From Clostridiales bacterium (lineage in GTDB: Bacteria > Bacillota > Clostridia > Christensenellales > Aristaeellaceae): DNA of 39,747 nucleotides. The position numbers and the translations under genes were made by a program. Below are positions 23,028 to 31,523 of the stretch, piece by piece; positions within the stretch are counted from its first letter, which is position 1; every line of letters begins with the position of its first letter. Under the pieces are notes generated by a model. That model ran no database searches. It had not been told where the DNA came from and worked only from the letters and a program-made list of their open reading frames with translations. Location of the stretch: NCBI GenBank assembly GCA_015056015.1, contig SVHD01000021.1, positions 1 through 39,747 of the forward strand, written 5' to 3'.

Positions 23028-24161
23028 ATGGCTGAAAAGCGTGATTATTATGAAGTGCTGGGCGTGGATAAAAACGCCACAGATGAAGATATAAAAAAGG
23101 CCTACCGAAAAATGGCCAAGGAATGCCACCCCGATCTGCATCCCAATGATAAGCAGGCGGAAGAGCGTTTCAAGGAATTGAATGAGGCCAATGAGGTGCT
23201 TTCCGATCCCGAAAAGCGCGCCCGGTATGACCGCTTCGGCCATGATGGCCCGAATATGGGCGGCTTTGGCGGCGCCGGCGGATTTGATTTTGGCGGCATG
23301 GGCGGCTTTGGCGGCATGGGCGATATTTTCGATCAGCTCTTTGGCGGCGGCATGGGCGGCGCTTCCCGGCGCAATGCGCCCCAGCAGGGCAACGATCTGA
23401 GATACGATCTGCGCATTTCCTTTGAAGAGGCCGCTTTCGGCTGCGAAAAATCCTTTGAATTTACGCGCAATGAAAATTGCGAAACCTGCCATGGCAGCGG
23501 CGCCAAGCCAGGCACCCAGCCCAAGACCTGCCCCACCTGTAAAGGCACGGGCCAGGTGCGCGTTTCCGGCGGCTTTATGGTCACCGTCCGCACCTGCTCC
23601 ACCTGCGGCGGCACGGGCAAGGTGGTTTCCGATAAGTGCACCGCCTGCGCCGGTTCCGGCCGGGTGCGTAAACGGCGCACCGCCAATGTGAAGGTGCCCG
23701 CCGGCATCGATCATGGCCAGACCATCGTCATGAACGGCCAGGGCGAGCCCGGCATCAACGGCGGCCCCAACGGCGATCTGTATATCCAGATTTCCGTGCG
23801 CCCCCATAAGCTTTTCCAGCGGGATGGCGTCAATCTGCATCTGGATCTGCCCATTTCCTTTACCCAGGCAGCCCTGGGCGCGGATATTGATGTGCCCACC
23901 CTGGGCGGCGGCAAAACCACCTTCCATGTGCCCGAAGGCACCCAGAATGATACGGAATTCCGTATCAAGGGCCAGGGCATCCAGCAGCTGCGCTCCACCT
24001 ACCGGGGCGATCTGATCCTCCATATCCGGGTGGAAGTGCCCCGGAAGCTCAATGAAAAGCAGAAGGATCTCCTCCGCCAGTTTGAGGATATCTCCTCCGG
24101 CAAGGAATACGAGGGCCGCAAATCCTTCCTCGACAAAGTCAAGGATCTGTTTAATAGCTAA
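23028..24161 (+). CDS. dnaJ: Chaperone DnaJ (Hsp40, class I)
   Basis: 377 aa. J domain (residues 3-68) with HPD at the centre of AKECHPDLHP, a Gly/Phe-rich linker (GGFGGAGGFDFGGMGGFGG), the zinc domain with four CxxCxGxG repeats (CETCHGSG, CPTCKGTG, CSTCGGTG, CTACAGSG), and the C-terminal substrate domains. It stimulates DnaK ATPase and delivers substrate. Last gene of the heat-shock operon; R copy 15 starts 12 nt after the stop and a terminator follows at 24302. Confidence 0.97.
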   Translation: MAEKRDYYEVLGVDKNATDEDIKKAYRKMAKECHPDLHPNDKQAEERFKELNEANEVLSDPEKRARYDRFGHDGPNMGGFGGAGGFDFGGMGGFGGMGDIFDQLFGGGMGGASRRNAPQQGNDLRYDLRISFEEAAFGCEKSFEFTRNENCETCHGSGAKPGTQPKTCPTCKGTGQVRVSGGFMVTVRTCSTCGGTGKVVSDKCTACAGSGRVRKRRTANVKVPAGIDHGQTIVMNGQGEPGINGGPNGDLYIQISVRPHKLFQRDGVNLHLDLPISFTQAALGADIDVPTLGGGKTTFHVPEGTQNDTEFRIKGQGIQQLRSTYRGDLILHIRVEVPRKLNEKQKDLLRQFEDISSGKEYEGRKSFLDKVKDLFNS

Positions 24162-24173
24162 CGCTGGGTTTTT

Positions 24174-24278
24174 GCGAGAGGGTATTTCTTTTGAAAAAGA
24201 AATACCCTCTCGCGCTCTCCTAAAGAAAACTGGCTCTGGATTTTATTGGTCGCCATTTCATTGGCGGGCTTCCCAGTG
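24174..24278 (+). repeat. R element copy 15
   Basis: Perfect 19-bp stem GCGAGAGGGTATTTCTTTT (24174-24192) with 24195-24213; linker GCTCTCCTAAAGAAAACTGG; tail ending CCCAGTG. Same stem as copy 6 on the other side of the origin. Confidence 0.85.
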
Positions 24279-24301
24279 CGGCGGATAATTTATTTGGTGT
24301 G

Positions 24302-24323
24302 TGCCCCTGTTGGGGCATTTTTT
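24302..24323 (+). terminator. Intrinsic terminator of the heat-shock operon
   Basis: TGCCCC (24302-24307) with GGGGCA (24312-24317), loop TGTT, then T6. Follows R copy 15. Confidence 0.85.
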
Positions 24324-24346
24324 ATTGGAAAAGTTTTAAAACTATA

Positions 24347-24400
24347 TTGACAATCATCTAATCAGATGTTATATTTAATTTGACGAATATCAAATTAAAT
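24347..24400 (+). promoter_or_regulatory. Promoter with two dyads, probable ArsR-family operator
   Basis: TTGACA (24347-24352), 17-nt spacer, TATATT (24370-24375). A dyad CATCT-AATC-AGATG (24355-24368) fills the spacer. A perfect 11-bp dyad follows: ATTTAATTTGA (24373-24383), 6 nt, TCAAATTAAAT (24390-24400), spanning the -10 and start point. This TTTGA/TCAAA symmetry is typical of ArsR/SmtB operators; the operon's third gene encodes such a regulator. Confidence 0.75.
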
Positions 24401-24414
24401 GCAGGAGGTTTTTT

Positions 24415-24768
24415 ATGAGCGTATTGGACGCCTATCATGCCGCGCTGCAAAAGCGGGCGCAGGAAGAAAAGCAAAAGGCCCAGGCGGCCAAGGAAATGGG
24501 GGATGAGCGGGCCCATTCCATTCATCTGATGCAGGAAAGCATGCTGGGGGAAATGCTCTGGCAGATTGGCCGGGCCCAGCATGAGGGCAAGCGCCCGGGG
24601 ATGATGGAAAATCTGATTCAGCAATTGGAAAAGGAAGCGGAAAAGCAGCGCGCCCTGGGGGATTTTGACGCCGCGGACCGGGCAAAAATCAAGGGGGAAA
24701 CCATTCGATTTGCCCTGAATCTGCTGAAAGAAGAGGAAAAAAGAGAGGGAACGGAGAATGATTCCTGA
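24415..24768 (+). CDS. Coiled-coil protein of unknown function
   Basis: 117 aa, start behind GCAGGAGGTTTTTT. Almost wholly charged helix (Glu/Lys/Gln/Ala rich), with heptad-like stretches at about 5-30 and 55-110; no signal peptide or cysteine. I do not recognise the family. First gene of a three-gene operon ending in an ArsR/DUF2087 regulator; overlaps the next ORF by 11 nt. A soluble cytoplasmic protein is predicted; the function is open. Confidence 0.75.
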   Translation: MSVLDAYHAALQKRAQEEKQKAQAAKEMGDERAHSIHLMQESMLGEMLWQIGRAQHEGKRPGMMENLIQQLEKEAEKQRALGDFDAADRAKIKGETIRFALNLLKEEEKREGTENDS

Positions 24769-24901
24769 GGAAGAAATGAGCATTGCCTGCCGGGTGGAGC
24801 AAAATGAGGTGCAGCTTCAATTGCAGGCAGGGGGCGGGCTATGCCTTTCCCTGCGCATTTCGCTTTCCCGGGTAAAGGAGCTGAATCAAACCCATGAATG
24901 A
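24758..24901 (+). CDS. Small 47-aa protein, unknown function
   Basis: ATG at 24758 just after CGGAGA; starts within the end of the coiled-coil gene and ends TGA at 24899-24901, overlapping the ArsR-type start by 8 nt. Begins MIPEEEMSIACRVEQ and continues as alternating polar/hydrophobic residues that look like two or three beta strands (EVQLQLQ, LCLSLRISLS). Tight overlaps on both sides support translation by coupling. No family recognised; it could instead be only a spacer frame. Confidence 0.5.
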   Translation: MIPEEEMSIACRVEQNEVQLQLQAGGGLCLSLRISLSRVKELNQTHE

Positions 24902-25454
24902 ATCCCTTTCCTTATTCAAATTATTGGCGGATGATACCCGCCTAAAGCTGCTCTGCGCCCTTGCGGAAAAGGAGCAGTATGTGGAATTATTGGCAGAAAA
25001 GCTGCAGCTTTCCGCGCCCACGGTATCCTTTCATATGAAAAAGCTGCTTTCCGCCGGGCTGGTCAGCGCCCGCAGGGAGCAATATTACATCGTCTATTCC
25101 CTGAACCGGGAATTGCTGGACGTCACCCTTTCCTCCCTGATTTTTAAGGATCAGCAGGATGGGGCGGCGAAAATCCGGGAAGAAATGTATCGGGGCAAGG
25201 TGATCAAGGCCTTCATGCCCAATGGCTATTGCGAAGTGATGCCCGCCCAGATCAAAAAACGCCAGATTATTTACGAGGAAATTTTCAAGCGCTTTGAAAA
25301 GGGCCGGCTTTATCAGGAAAAAGAGGTCAATGAAATCATCGCCGCCGTCCATGCTGATTATTGCACCGTCCGCCGTACGCTCATCGGTATGGGCTGGATG
25401 AAGCGGGAGAATAATGTCTATTCCGTGGTCGAGGAAACAGAAGAATCATTTTGA
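24894..25454 (+). CDS. ArsR-family regulator with C-terminal DUF2087
   Basis: 186 aa. N-terminal winged helix (LFKLLADDTRLKLLCALAEK, APTVSFHMKKLLSAGLVSARR; residues 6-70) and a C-terminal DUF2087 module (about 118-178: KKRQIIYEEIFKRFEKGRLY, EVNEIIAAVHADYCTVRRTL). The ELCVCDL-type metal-binding cysteines of arsenic/cadmium sensors are absent, so the signal is unlikely to be a classical thiophilic metal. Probably autoregulates the operon through the dyads at 24355-24400. Terminator follows at 25461. Confidence 0.88.
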   Translation: MNESLSLFKLLADDTRLKLLCALAEKEQYVELLAEKLQLSAPTVSFHMKKLLSAGLVSARREQYYIVYSLNRELLDVTLSSLIFKDQQDGAAKIREEMYRGKVIKAFMPNGYCEVMPAQIKKRQIIYEEIFKRFEKGRLYQEKEVNEIIAAVHADYCTVRRTLIGMGWMKRENNVYSVVEETEESF

Positions 25455-25460
25455 ATACAC

Positions 25461-25495
25461 GTAAAAAAGGAACAGATACATTCTGTTCCTTTTAT
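25461..25495. terminator. Bidirectional intrinsic terminator
   Basis: GGAACAG (25468-25474) with CTGTTCC (25482-25488), flanked by A6 and a T-rich run, between the convergent ArsR and DUF2974 genes. Confidence 0.82.
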
Positions 25496-25499
25496 TTTT

Positions 25500-25643
25500 G
25501 CCGCTGGCATTCAACACGATCAGAACAGCGTTTTTTCTCATCACTGGGACACAAGCGGATGAGAATGCATTTGAAATATCCAGTACGGCTTTCTTGGAGG
25601 GGTGCGGGGAGGGATTCTTTGGCCACAAAGATCCTCTCCCTGC
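25500..25643 (-). repeat. R element copy 16 (minus), with an extra tail fragment
   Basis: Core 25542-25643: stem GCGGGGAGGGATTCTTTG (25604-25621) with 25626-25643, two mismatches and two wobbles, the least well paired full copy. Tail end CACTGGG at 25542. A second tail-like fragment (CGCTGGCATTCAACACGATC) at 25501-25520 suggests a partly deleted tandem copy. The hairpin is 19 nt from the DUF2974 stop. Confidence 0.72.
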
Positions 25644-25662
25644 CATATATCCCTTCGTCCCT

Positions 25663-26880
25663 TCATTCCTCCTCGTCCTCCCAGCCCAGCAGCTTGTCTG
25701 CGCCCTGGCGGATTTTGTCGATCAGCTCGCGCAGCTTCTGCTGTCCCTGGCGGATCAATTCGGCGCCGGGGGCGGAGACGGTTTCGTAGAGGGTCTGATT
25801 GCAGGATTGGATGAGCAAAAGCGCGGCGCGCAGCAGCATGTTTTTTTCCACGCTCTTCAGGCCGGACAGCGCCCGCAGGGCCCTTATCAGCCGGCCCAGG
25901 GCGTCATCGCCCAATTCCTCCAGCCGGGTTGCGCCGGTGGCCTCCAGCAGGGAAAAGAGCATGCGGATATACTGGCGCTTTTCTTCATCATTCAGCTTCT
26001 GCAGCCATTCCTTCAGGGTTTTATCCAATAAAATGCTGGAAGCGCTCAATTCCTTTTCCCGGACGAAGGAAACGCCCAGCACCTCCCAGTAAACGGGCAG
26101 ATGCTGCCAGACGCTGATATGGGCGCTTTTGACAATCTGATGCTTTTCCCGATGCTCCAGCAAAAGCCCCACCACCGAGGATTTGGGGATGATGGTCTGA
26201 ATCCGGGGCAGAAGGCGGATGTAATCCTGGCTCTGGATAAAGGACAGGGGAAAGCCCGGGCCATCGAAATTATAAATTCTTTCGATCCGGGCGGAAATAT
26301 CGCCCCGGCATCGGGCGCCGGAATAGACGGCCAGATTGCCGCCCTTGGAATGCCCGCAGAGGACGATTTTTCTGCCCTCCAGCACGGGCGTATTTTCCAG
26401 ATAACGCACCGCCGCGATCTGGGCGGGCACGGCCTCGGAAAGGCTGAGGAAGCAATCCTCCTTCCAGCCTACAATGCTGGTATCCGTGCCCCGGAAAGAA
26501 ACAACGGCCGTATCATCCAGAAGGAAGGTGAGGGCGGCGAATTGCTTTTCTTCTTCCAGATCCAGCTCATTGGCAAAGGCGCAAAGCTGCAAATCCTGAA
26601 ACCGGGGGCAAAGGGCGGCCTTTTCCAGCAGCGCCGCGCCGGAAATGCCCACATGGATGGAATAGCTTTCATCCTTTTTTAAAAGATCGGGATGCAGGGA
26701 AAAATATTTTTCCGCCGCCTGGCCAAGGGAAATGGACGCCCTTTCCCCGGGCGAAGGCAGAACCTGATTCCATTCCACATAGGAAAGCCAGGCAAGAAGC
26801 AGAAAATCCACCTCATTGGCCGGGGCCTGGGCAAAGGATAAATCCCCCCGCCAGGCGAGATAATCATAAAAATTGGCCAT
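25663..26880 (-). CDS. DUF2974 (Mbeg1-like) alpha/beta-hydrolase
   Basis: 405 aa, start 6 nt after AAGGAGG. Lipase-like core with a nucleophile elbow GHSKG (residues 176-180, Ser178) and an oxyanion-type VSFRGTD motif (residues 127-133), as in class-3-lipase-related Mbeg1-like proteins. The C-terminal 150 residues are helical and acidic (ending GWEDEEE). No signal peptide: a cytoplasmic esterase or lipase-like protein of unknown substrate. Promoter TTGCCA, 17 nt, TATAAT lies at 26919-26947. R copy 16 follows. Confidence 0.82.
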   Translation of the reverse strand: MANFYDYLAWRGDLSFAQAPANEVDFLLLAWLSYVEWNQVLPSPGERASISLGQAAEKYFSLHPDLLKKDESYSIHVGISGAALLEKAALCPRFQDLQLCAFANELDLEEEKQFAALTFLLDDTAVVSFRGTDTSIVGWKEDCFLSLSEAVPAQIAAVRYLENTPVLEGRKIVLCGHSKGGNLAVYSGARCRGDISARIERIYNFDGPGFPLSFIQSQDYIRLLPRIQTIIPKSSVVGLLLEHREKHQIVKSAHISVWQHLPVYWEVLGVSFVREKELSASSILLDKTLKEWLQKLNDEEKRQYIRMLFSLLEATGATRLEELGDDALGRLIRALRALSGLKSVEKNMLLRAALLLIQSCNQTLYETVSAPGAELIRQGQQKLRELIDKIRQGADKLLGWEDEEE

Positions 26881-26918
26881 ATTAGCCTCCTTTTCCGGAA
26901 AAGACTGGGTGTAAATTT

Positions 26919-26947
26919 ATTATATGCTCCTTTATCCGATTTGGCAA
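26919..26947 (-). promoter_or_regulatory. Promoter of the DUF2974 gene
   Basis: On the minus strand TTGCCA (plus 26942-26947), 17-nt spacer, TATAAT (26919-26924). Confidence 0.75.
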
Positions 26948-26995
26948 TTGTCTGGCCGGGACTGATTTTTTGTGGTTTATTTTTGTTTTCGCCGC

Positions 26996-27024
26996 TTGTT
27001 TCCGGGGCGGCGGCATGGTATAAT
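26996..27024 (+). promoter_or_regulatory. Promoter of the DUF1846 gene
   Basis: TTGTTT (26996-27001), 17-nt spacer, TATAAT (27019-27024); about 40 bp before the start codon. Confidence 0.7.
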
Positions 27025-27064
27025 GCGCAGTGGTATGGGATTTTGTACGCAGGGGGGATCGAAA

Positions 27065-28546
27065 ATGCACATTGGCTTTGATCATGATAAATACACCGCC
27101 ATGCAATCGGAGCATATCCGTAAGCGCATTGACGCTTTCGGCGGAAAGCTGTATCTGGAACTGGGCGGAAAATTATTCGACGATAATCATGCCTCCCGGG
27201 TGCTGCCGGGCTTCCGTCCGGACAGCAAGGTGTCCATGCTGCTGACGCTGAAGGATCAGGCGGAATTGGTAATCACCATCAGCGCCGATGATATTGAAAA
27301 AAATAAGGTGCGGGGCGATCTGGGGATTACCTATGACGCCGACGTTTTGCGCCTGATTGACGCCTTCCGGGCCATCGGGCTGTATGTGGGCAGCGTGGTG
27401 ATGACCCGCTGGCGGGATCAGAAAACCGCCGTGGCCTTCAAGCAGCGGCTGGAAAAGCTGGGGGTCAAGGTCTATCGCCATTTCCCCATTGAGGGCTATC
27501 CCTATGATGTAAAGCATATCGTCAGCGACGAGGGCTTTGGCCAGAATGAATATGTGGAAACCACCCGTCCCCTGGTGCTGGTGACCGCCCCCGGCCCCGG
27601 CAGCGGCAAAATGGCCGTTTGCCTGAGCCAATTGTATCAGGATCATAAGCGCGGCATCCAGGCCGGCTATGCCAAATTTGAAACCTTCCCCATCTGGAAT
27701 CTGCCGCTGAAGCATCCGGTGAATGTGGCGTATGAAGCGGCCACGGTGGATCTGGATGATATGAATATGATCGATCCCTATCATCTGGAAGCCTACGGCG
27801 TGACCACGGTGAATTATAACCGGGACGTGGAAATTTTCCCCGTGCTCAGCGCGGTATTTGAGCAGATTTACGGCAAATCCCCCTATGCCTCCCCCACGGA
27901 TATGGGGGTGAATATGGTGGGCAATTGCATTATTGATGACGAGGTCTGCCGGGAGGCGGCGCGCCAGGAAATCATCCGCCGCTATTATGCCGCCCGCTGC
28001 TCCCTTCGCCAGGGCCACGGCACGGAAAACGAAGTGGAAAAGCTGCAGATGCTGTTGCAGAAAATGGGCCTTTCCGATGAAAGCCGCCCGGTGATCGGCG
28101 CCGCCCGGAATCGGGCCGAGGAAACCGGCGCCCCCGCCCTGGCCTTGCAATTGCCCGACGGCAGAATCGTAACCGGCAAAACATCCAATCTGCTGGGGCC
28201 CTCCGCGGCGCTGCTGCTCAATGCCTTAAAGGCCCTGGGCGGCATTGAAAAGGATGTGCAGCTGATTTCCCCCACGGTCATCGAGCCCATCCAATCCTTA
28301 AAATGCGATTATCTGGGCAATCATAATCCCCGGCTGCATACGGATGAAATTCTGCTGGCCCTTTCCATCTGCGCCGCCACCGATGCAACCGCCGCCCGGG
28401 CCATGGAAATGCTGCCCCAGCTGAAATCCTGCGAGGCCCATTCCACGGTGATCCTTTCCCAGGTGGATGATAATGTGTTCCGCCGGCTCAAGGTGAATCT
28501 CACCTGCGATCCCAAATATCAGACCAAGAAACTTTATCATAAATAA
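27065..28546 (+). CDS. DUF1846 family protein
   Basis: 493 aa from the ATG at 27065 behind GGGGGATCG; the upstream open frame precedes the transcript start. It begins MHIGFDHDKYTAMQSEHIRK and contains VLVTAPGPGSGKMAVCLSQL, a P-loop-like GPGSGK around residue 177. DUF1846 proteins are full-length relatives of streptococcal structures with an ATPase-like fold; their reaction is not established to my knowledge. A conserved HNPRLHTDEILLALSICAAT segment lies near the C-terminus. Monocistronic between its promoter and a strong terminator. Confidence 0.88.
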   Translation: MHIGFDHDKYTAMQSEHIRKRIDAFGGKLYLELGGKLFDDNHASRVLPGFRPDSKVSMLLTLKDQAELVITISADDIEKNKVRGDLGITYDADVLRLIDAFRAIGLYVGSVVMTRWRDQKTAVAFKQRLEKLGVKVYRHFPIEGYPYDVKHIVSDEGFGQNEYVETTRPLVLVTAPGPGSGKMAVCLSQLYQDHKRGIQAGYAKFETFPIWNLPLKHPVNVAYEAATVDLDDMNMIDPYHLEAYGVTTVNYNRDVEIFPVLSAVFEQIYGKSPYASPTDMGVNMVGNCIIDDEVCREAARQEIIRRYYAARCSLRQGHGTENEVEKLQMLLQKMGLSDESRPVIGAARNRAEETGAPALALQLPDGRIVTGKTSNLLGPSAALLLNALKALGGIEKDVQLISPTVIEPIQSLKCDYLGNHNPRLHTDEILLALSICAATDATAARAMEMLPQLKSCEAHSTVILSQVDDNVFRRLKVNLTCDPKYQTKKLYHK

Positions 28547-28552
28547 GAAAAT

Positions 28553-28586
28553 CGCCCGTTTCCAGCGCAGGAACGGGCGTTTTTTT
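28553..28586 (+). terminator. Intrinsic terminator of the DUF1846 gene
   Basis: CGCCCGTT (28553-28560) with AACGGGCG (28572-28579), then T7. Confidence 0.9.
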
Positions 28587-28626
28587 GAAAATCCGGCAAA
28601 AACCGGGACGGATATTCCCCGGGGAC

Positions 28627-28655
28627 TGTGCAAGAAACGGATTTTATGCTATAAT
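28627..28655 (+). promoter_or_regulatory. Promoter candidate for the flavoprotein pair
   Basis: TATAAT (28650-28655) is clear; the matching -35 at 17 nt (TGTGCA, 28627-28632) is weak, so an activator may be needed. Confidence 0.5.
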
Positions 28656-28702
28656 AATTTGAATATTCTCGGCCCCCAGGGTCGTAAAGGAGCGAATGAA
28701 GC

Positions 28703-30163
28703 ATGTATGATGTTCTCATCATCGGTGCGGGCGTAATCGGCTGTGCAGTGGCGCGGAAATTATCCCACTATCAGGGAAAAATTGCCGTGCTGGAGCGCGC
28801 TGAGGATGTGGCGGATGGCGCCAGCAAAGCAAACAGCGGCATTGTGCACGCCGGCTTTGACGCCAAGCCCGGTACCCGTAAGGCATATTACAATGTAAAG
28901 GGCGCCAAGATGTATGCTCAGGTGGCCAAGGAACTGGGCGTTCCTTATAATCCCGTCGGCGCGCTGGTGCTGGCCTTCTCCGAAGAGGATCGGGCCACCA
29001 TCGAAAAGCTGTATGAACAGGGCATCAAAAATGGCGTGGACGGCCTGGAAATCATCGAGCGGGATGAAATCCTCAAGCTGGAACCCAACACCAATCCCGA
29101 TGTGGTCTGCGCCCTGAATGTAAAGACCAGCGCCGTGGTCAGCCCCTACGAAATGACCCTGGCCCTTTCCTATCATGCCGCCCAGAACGGCGTGGAATTC
29201 ATTTTCGACGCCCCCGTGGAAAGCGTGCGCTATGAAAATGAGAACTGGCATGTAAAGACCCCCAAGGGCGAATTCGAAGCCCGGGCCATCGTCAACTGCG
29301 CGGGCGTGGGCTCCGGCGAAATTCATAATATGATTTCCGATAAGCCCCTGAATATCATCCCCCGCCGCGGCGAATATTACCTGCTGGATCATACGGTGAA
29401 GTGCCCCTTCAGCCGCACCATGTTCCAGTGCCCCTCCAAGATGGGCAAGGGCGTGCTGGTTTCTCCCACCGCCCATGGCAACGCCCTGCTTGGCCCCTCT
29501 GCGGAAGAAGTGGAAGACGCCTATAATACCGATACCACCCGCTATGGCCTGGATTTCGTATTTGATAAGTGCCGGCTCACCTGGCCCAAGGTCAATACCC
29601 GGCCCGTGATTACCACCTTCGCCGGCGTCCGCGCCCATCCCGATACCGATGATTTCCTTATCGGTGAAGTATCCGGCGCGCCCGAAGGCGCCTTTGAAGC
29701 CGCCGGCATCGAAAGCCCCGGCCTGTCCGCCGCCCCCGCCATCGGCGAGGAGCTGGGCGAAATGGTGGCCGAGCATCTGAAATTGCCCGATACCCGCATG
29801 TTCAAAAAGGCCGTGCCCCTGCTCAAGCCCTTTGCCGGCATGACCTCTGAAGAACGGGCGGAAGCCTGCAAGCAGGATCCCGAATACGGCCGGATCGTGT
29901 GCCGCTGCGAAGTGGTTACCGAAGCGGAAATCCGCGACGCCATCCGCCGTCCCGTGGGCGCCAGATCCATCGACGGCGTCAAGCGGCGCACCCGCGCGGG
30001 CATGGGCCGCTGCCAGGGCGGTTTCTGCTCTCCCCGTGTACTGGAAATCCTGGTGGAAGAATTGAAGTGCGATCCCACCGACGTCACCAAGAGCGGCGGC
30101 GCGAGCAACCTGCTGGTGGGTACCCTCAGCGATATTGCGAAGGAGGCGCGGGGCCATGAATAA
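28703..30163 (+). CDS. FAD-dependent oxidoreductase, GlpA-like, with BFD-type [2Fe-2S] domain
   Basis: 486 aa. DAO-type FAD domain with DVLIIGAGVIGCAVARKL (residues 3-20) and GASKANSGIVHAGFDAKPGT. The C-terminal BFD-like domain has C400, C402 (CRCE) and C437, C442 (GRCQGGFC), as in GlpA of anaerobic glycerol-3-phosphate dehydrogenase. Overlaps the next flavoprotein gene by 8 nt, so the two products probably form one complex that oxidises glycerol-3-phosphate or another hydroxy acid. No glycerol kinase, facilitator or DUF1667 gene is adjacent, so substrate is inferred only. Confidence 0.85.
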   Translation: MYDVLIIGAGVIGCAVARKLSHYQGKIAVLERAEDVADGASKANSGIVHAGFDAKPGTRKAYYNVKGAKMYAQVAKELGVPYNPVGALVLAFSEEDRATIEKLYEQGIKNGVDGLEIIERDEILKLEPNTNPDVVCALNVKTSAVVSPYEMTLALSYHAAQNGVEFIFDAPVESVRYENENWHVKTPKGEFEARAIVNCAGVGSGEIHNMISDKPLNIIPRRGEYYLLDHTVKCPFSRTMFQCPSKMGKGVLVSPTAHGNALLGPSAEEVEDAYNTDTTRYGLDFVFDKCRLTWPKVNTRPVITTFAGVRAHPDTDDFLIGEVSGAPEGAFEAAGIESPGLSAAPAIGEELGEMVAEHLKLPDTRMFKKAVPLLKPFAGMTSEERAEACKQDPEYGRIVCRCEVVTEAEIRDAIRRPVGARSIDGVKRRTRAGMGRCQGGFCSPRVLEILVEELKCDPTDVTKSGGASNLLVGTLSDIAKEARGHE

Positions 30164-31436
30164 TCCGATTCTGGTGGATGTATTGGTCATCGGCGCGGGC
30201 CCTGCGGGCCTGGCGGCTGCCATCGCGGCGAAAAAGGCCGGGGTGGATAATATGATTATCCTGGAACGCGAAGATCAGCCCGGCGGCATTCTCCGCCAGT
30301 GCATTCATAACGGCTTTGGTCTGCATCGCTTCAAGGAAGAATTGACCGGCCCGGAATATGCCCAGCGGGATATCGATACCGCCCGGGAAATGAACCTGGA
30401 TATCCGCACCGGCGTTACCGTGCTGAGCGTATCCGAAGATAAGGTGGTTACCGCCGTCAGCCGGGAAAACGGCCTGCAGCAGTTCAAGGCCAAGGCCATC
30501 GTGCTGGCCATGGGCTGCCGGGAACGTCCCCGCGGCGCGCTGGCCATCCCCGGCGCCCGCTGCGCCGGTATTTACAGCGCCGGCACCGCCCAGAAATTTG
30601 TCAACCTGGAAGGCTATATGCCCGGCCGTAAGGTGGTCATCCTGGGCAGCGGCGATATCGGATTGATCATGGCCCGCCGCATGACCCTGCAGGGCGCCAA
30701 AGTGCTGGCCTGCGTGGAGCTTATGCCCTATTCCAGCGGCCTGAACCGCAATATCGTTCAGTGCCTGCAGGACTATGATATTCCCCTGTATCTGTCCCAC
30801 ACCGTCATCGATATCCATGGCAAGGATCGCCTCACCGGCGTTACCGTTGCCAAGGTGGATGAAAACCGCAAGCCCATCCCCGGCACCGAAATGGAATTCG
30901 ATTGCGATACCCTGCTGCTCTCTGTCGGCCTGATTCCCGAAAACGAATTGTCTGCCGGCGCGGGCGTGGAGCTTTCTCCCATCACCAGCGGCGCGGTTGT
31001 ATCCGATACGCTGGAAACCAGCGTGCCCGGCGTGTTCGCCTGCGGCAATGTCCTGCATGTGCATGACCTGGTGGACCACGTGAGCAACGAAAGCTTCCGT
31101 GCCGGCGAAATGGCCGCCCGCTATGCCAAGGGCGAACGGCGCACCGGCCGGGAAATCGTGGTGAAGGATGGCGCCGGCGTTCGCGGCGTGGTGCCCCAGA
31201 AGCTGCTGATGACCGAAGAAAAGACCACCGTGGATCTCATGTTCCGCCCCGATCGGGTGTACCGGGATCATTATCTCACCGTCTATGCCGATGGCAAGGC
31301 CATCTCTTCCGTCAAGAAGATGATCCTCACCCCCGGCGAAATGGTGGTGCAGCCCCTGAATGAAAAGCTGCTCACCGCCTGCGAAAACGCGAAGGAAATT
31401 TCCGTTTCCATCACCGCGGAAAAGGCGCAGATCTGA
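30156..31436 (+). CDS. NAD(P)/FAD-dependent oxidoreductase, partner of the GlpA-like protein
   Basis: 426 aa from the ATG at 30156, 9 nt after GGAGG. Two dinucleotide folds: DVLVIGAGPAGLAAAIAAKK near the N-terminus and KVVILGSGDIGLIMARRM near residue 165; VPGVFACGNVLHVHDLVDHV is the second FAD contact. Similar to the thioredoxin-reductase-like subunit that accompanies GlpA-like proteins in Clostridia. Translationally coupled to the upstream gene and followed directly by a terminator. In many Clostridia a short DUF1667 gene comes next; here it is missing. Confidence 0.85.
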   Translation: MNNPILVDVLVIGAGPAGLAAAIAAKKAGVDNMIILEREDQPGGILRQCIHNGFGLHRFKEELTGPEYAQRDIDTAREMNLDIRTGVTVLSVSEDKVVTAVSRENGLQQFKAKAIVLAMGCRERPRGALAIPGARCAGIYSAGTAQKFVNLEGYMPGRKVVILGSGDIGLIMARRMTLQGAKVLACVELMPYSSGLNRNIVQCLQDYDIPLYLSHTVIDIHGKDRLTGVTVAKVDENRKPIPGTEMEFDCDTLLLSVGLIPENELSAGAGVELSPITSGAVVSDTLETSVPGVFACGNVLHVHDLVDHVSNESFRAGEMAARYAKGERRTGREIVVKDGAGVRGVVPQKLLMTEEKTTVDLMFRPDRVYRDHYLTVYADGKAISSVKKMILTPGEMVVQPLNEKLLTACENAKEISVSITAEKAQI

Positions 31437-31447
31437 AGATAAGCAAA

Positions 31448-31475
31448 AGAGGCCGAGGAAATCGGCCTCTTTTTT
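31448..31475 (+). terminator. Intrinsic terminator of the flavoprotein operon
   Basis: AGAGGCCGA (31448-31456) with TCGGCCTCT (31462-31470), loop GGAAA, then a T-run to 31475. Confidence 0.9.
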
Positions 31476-31497
31476 GATGCAGAAAGGAAAAGGAAAA

Positions 31498-31523
31498 CCG
31501 GGCTGTATTTCAGCCCGGCTTTT
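31498..31523. terminator. Terminator hairpin containing the MFS stop codon
   Basis: CCGGGCTG (31498-31505) with CAGCCCGG (31511-31518), loop TATTT, T5 on plus and T4 on minus. The stop codon of the minus-strand MFS gene (31510-31512) lies inside it. Confidence 0.75.
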
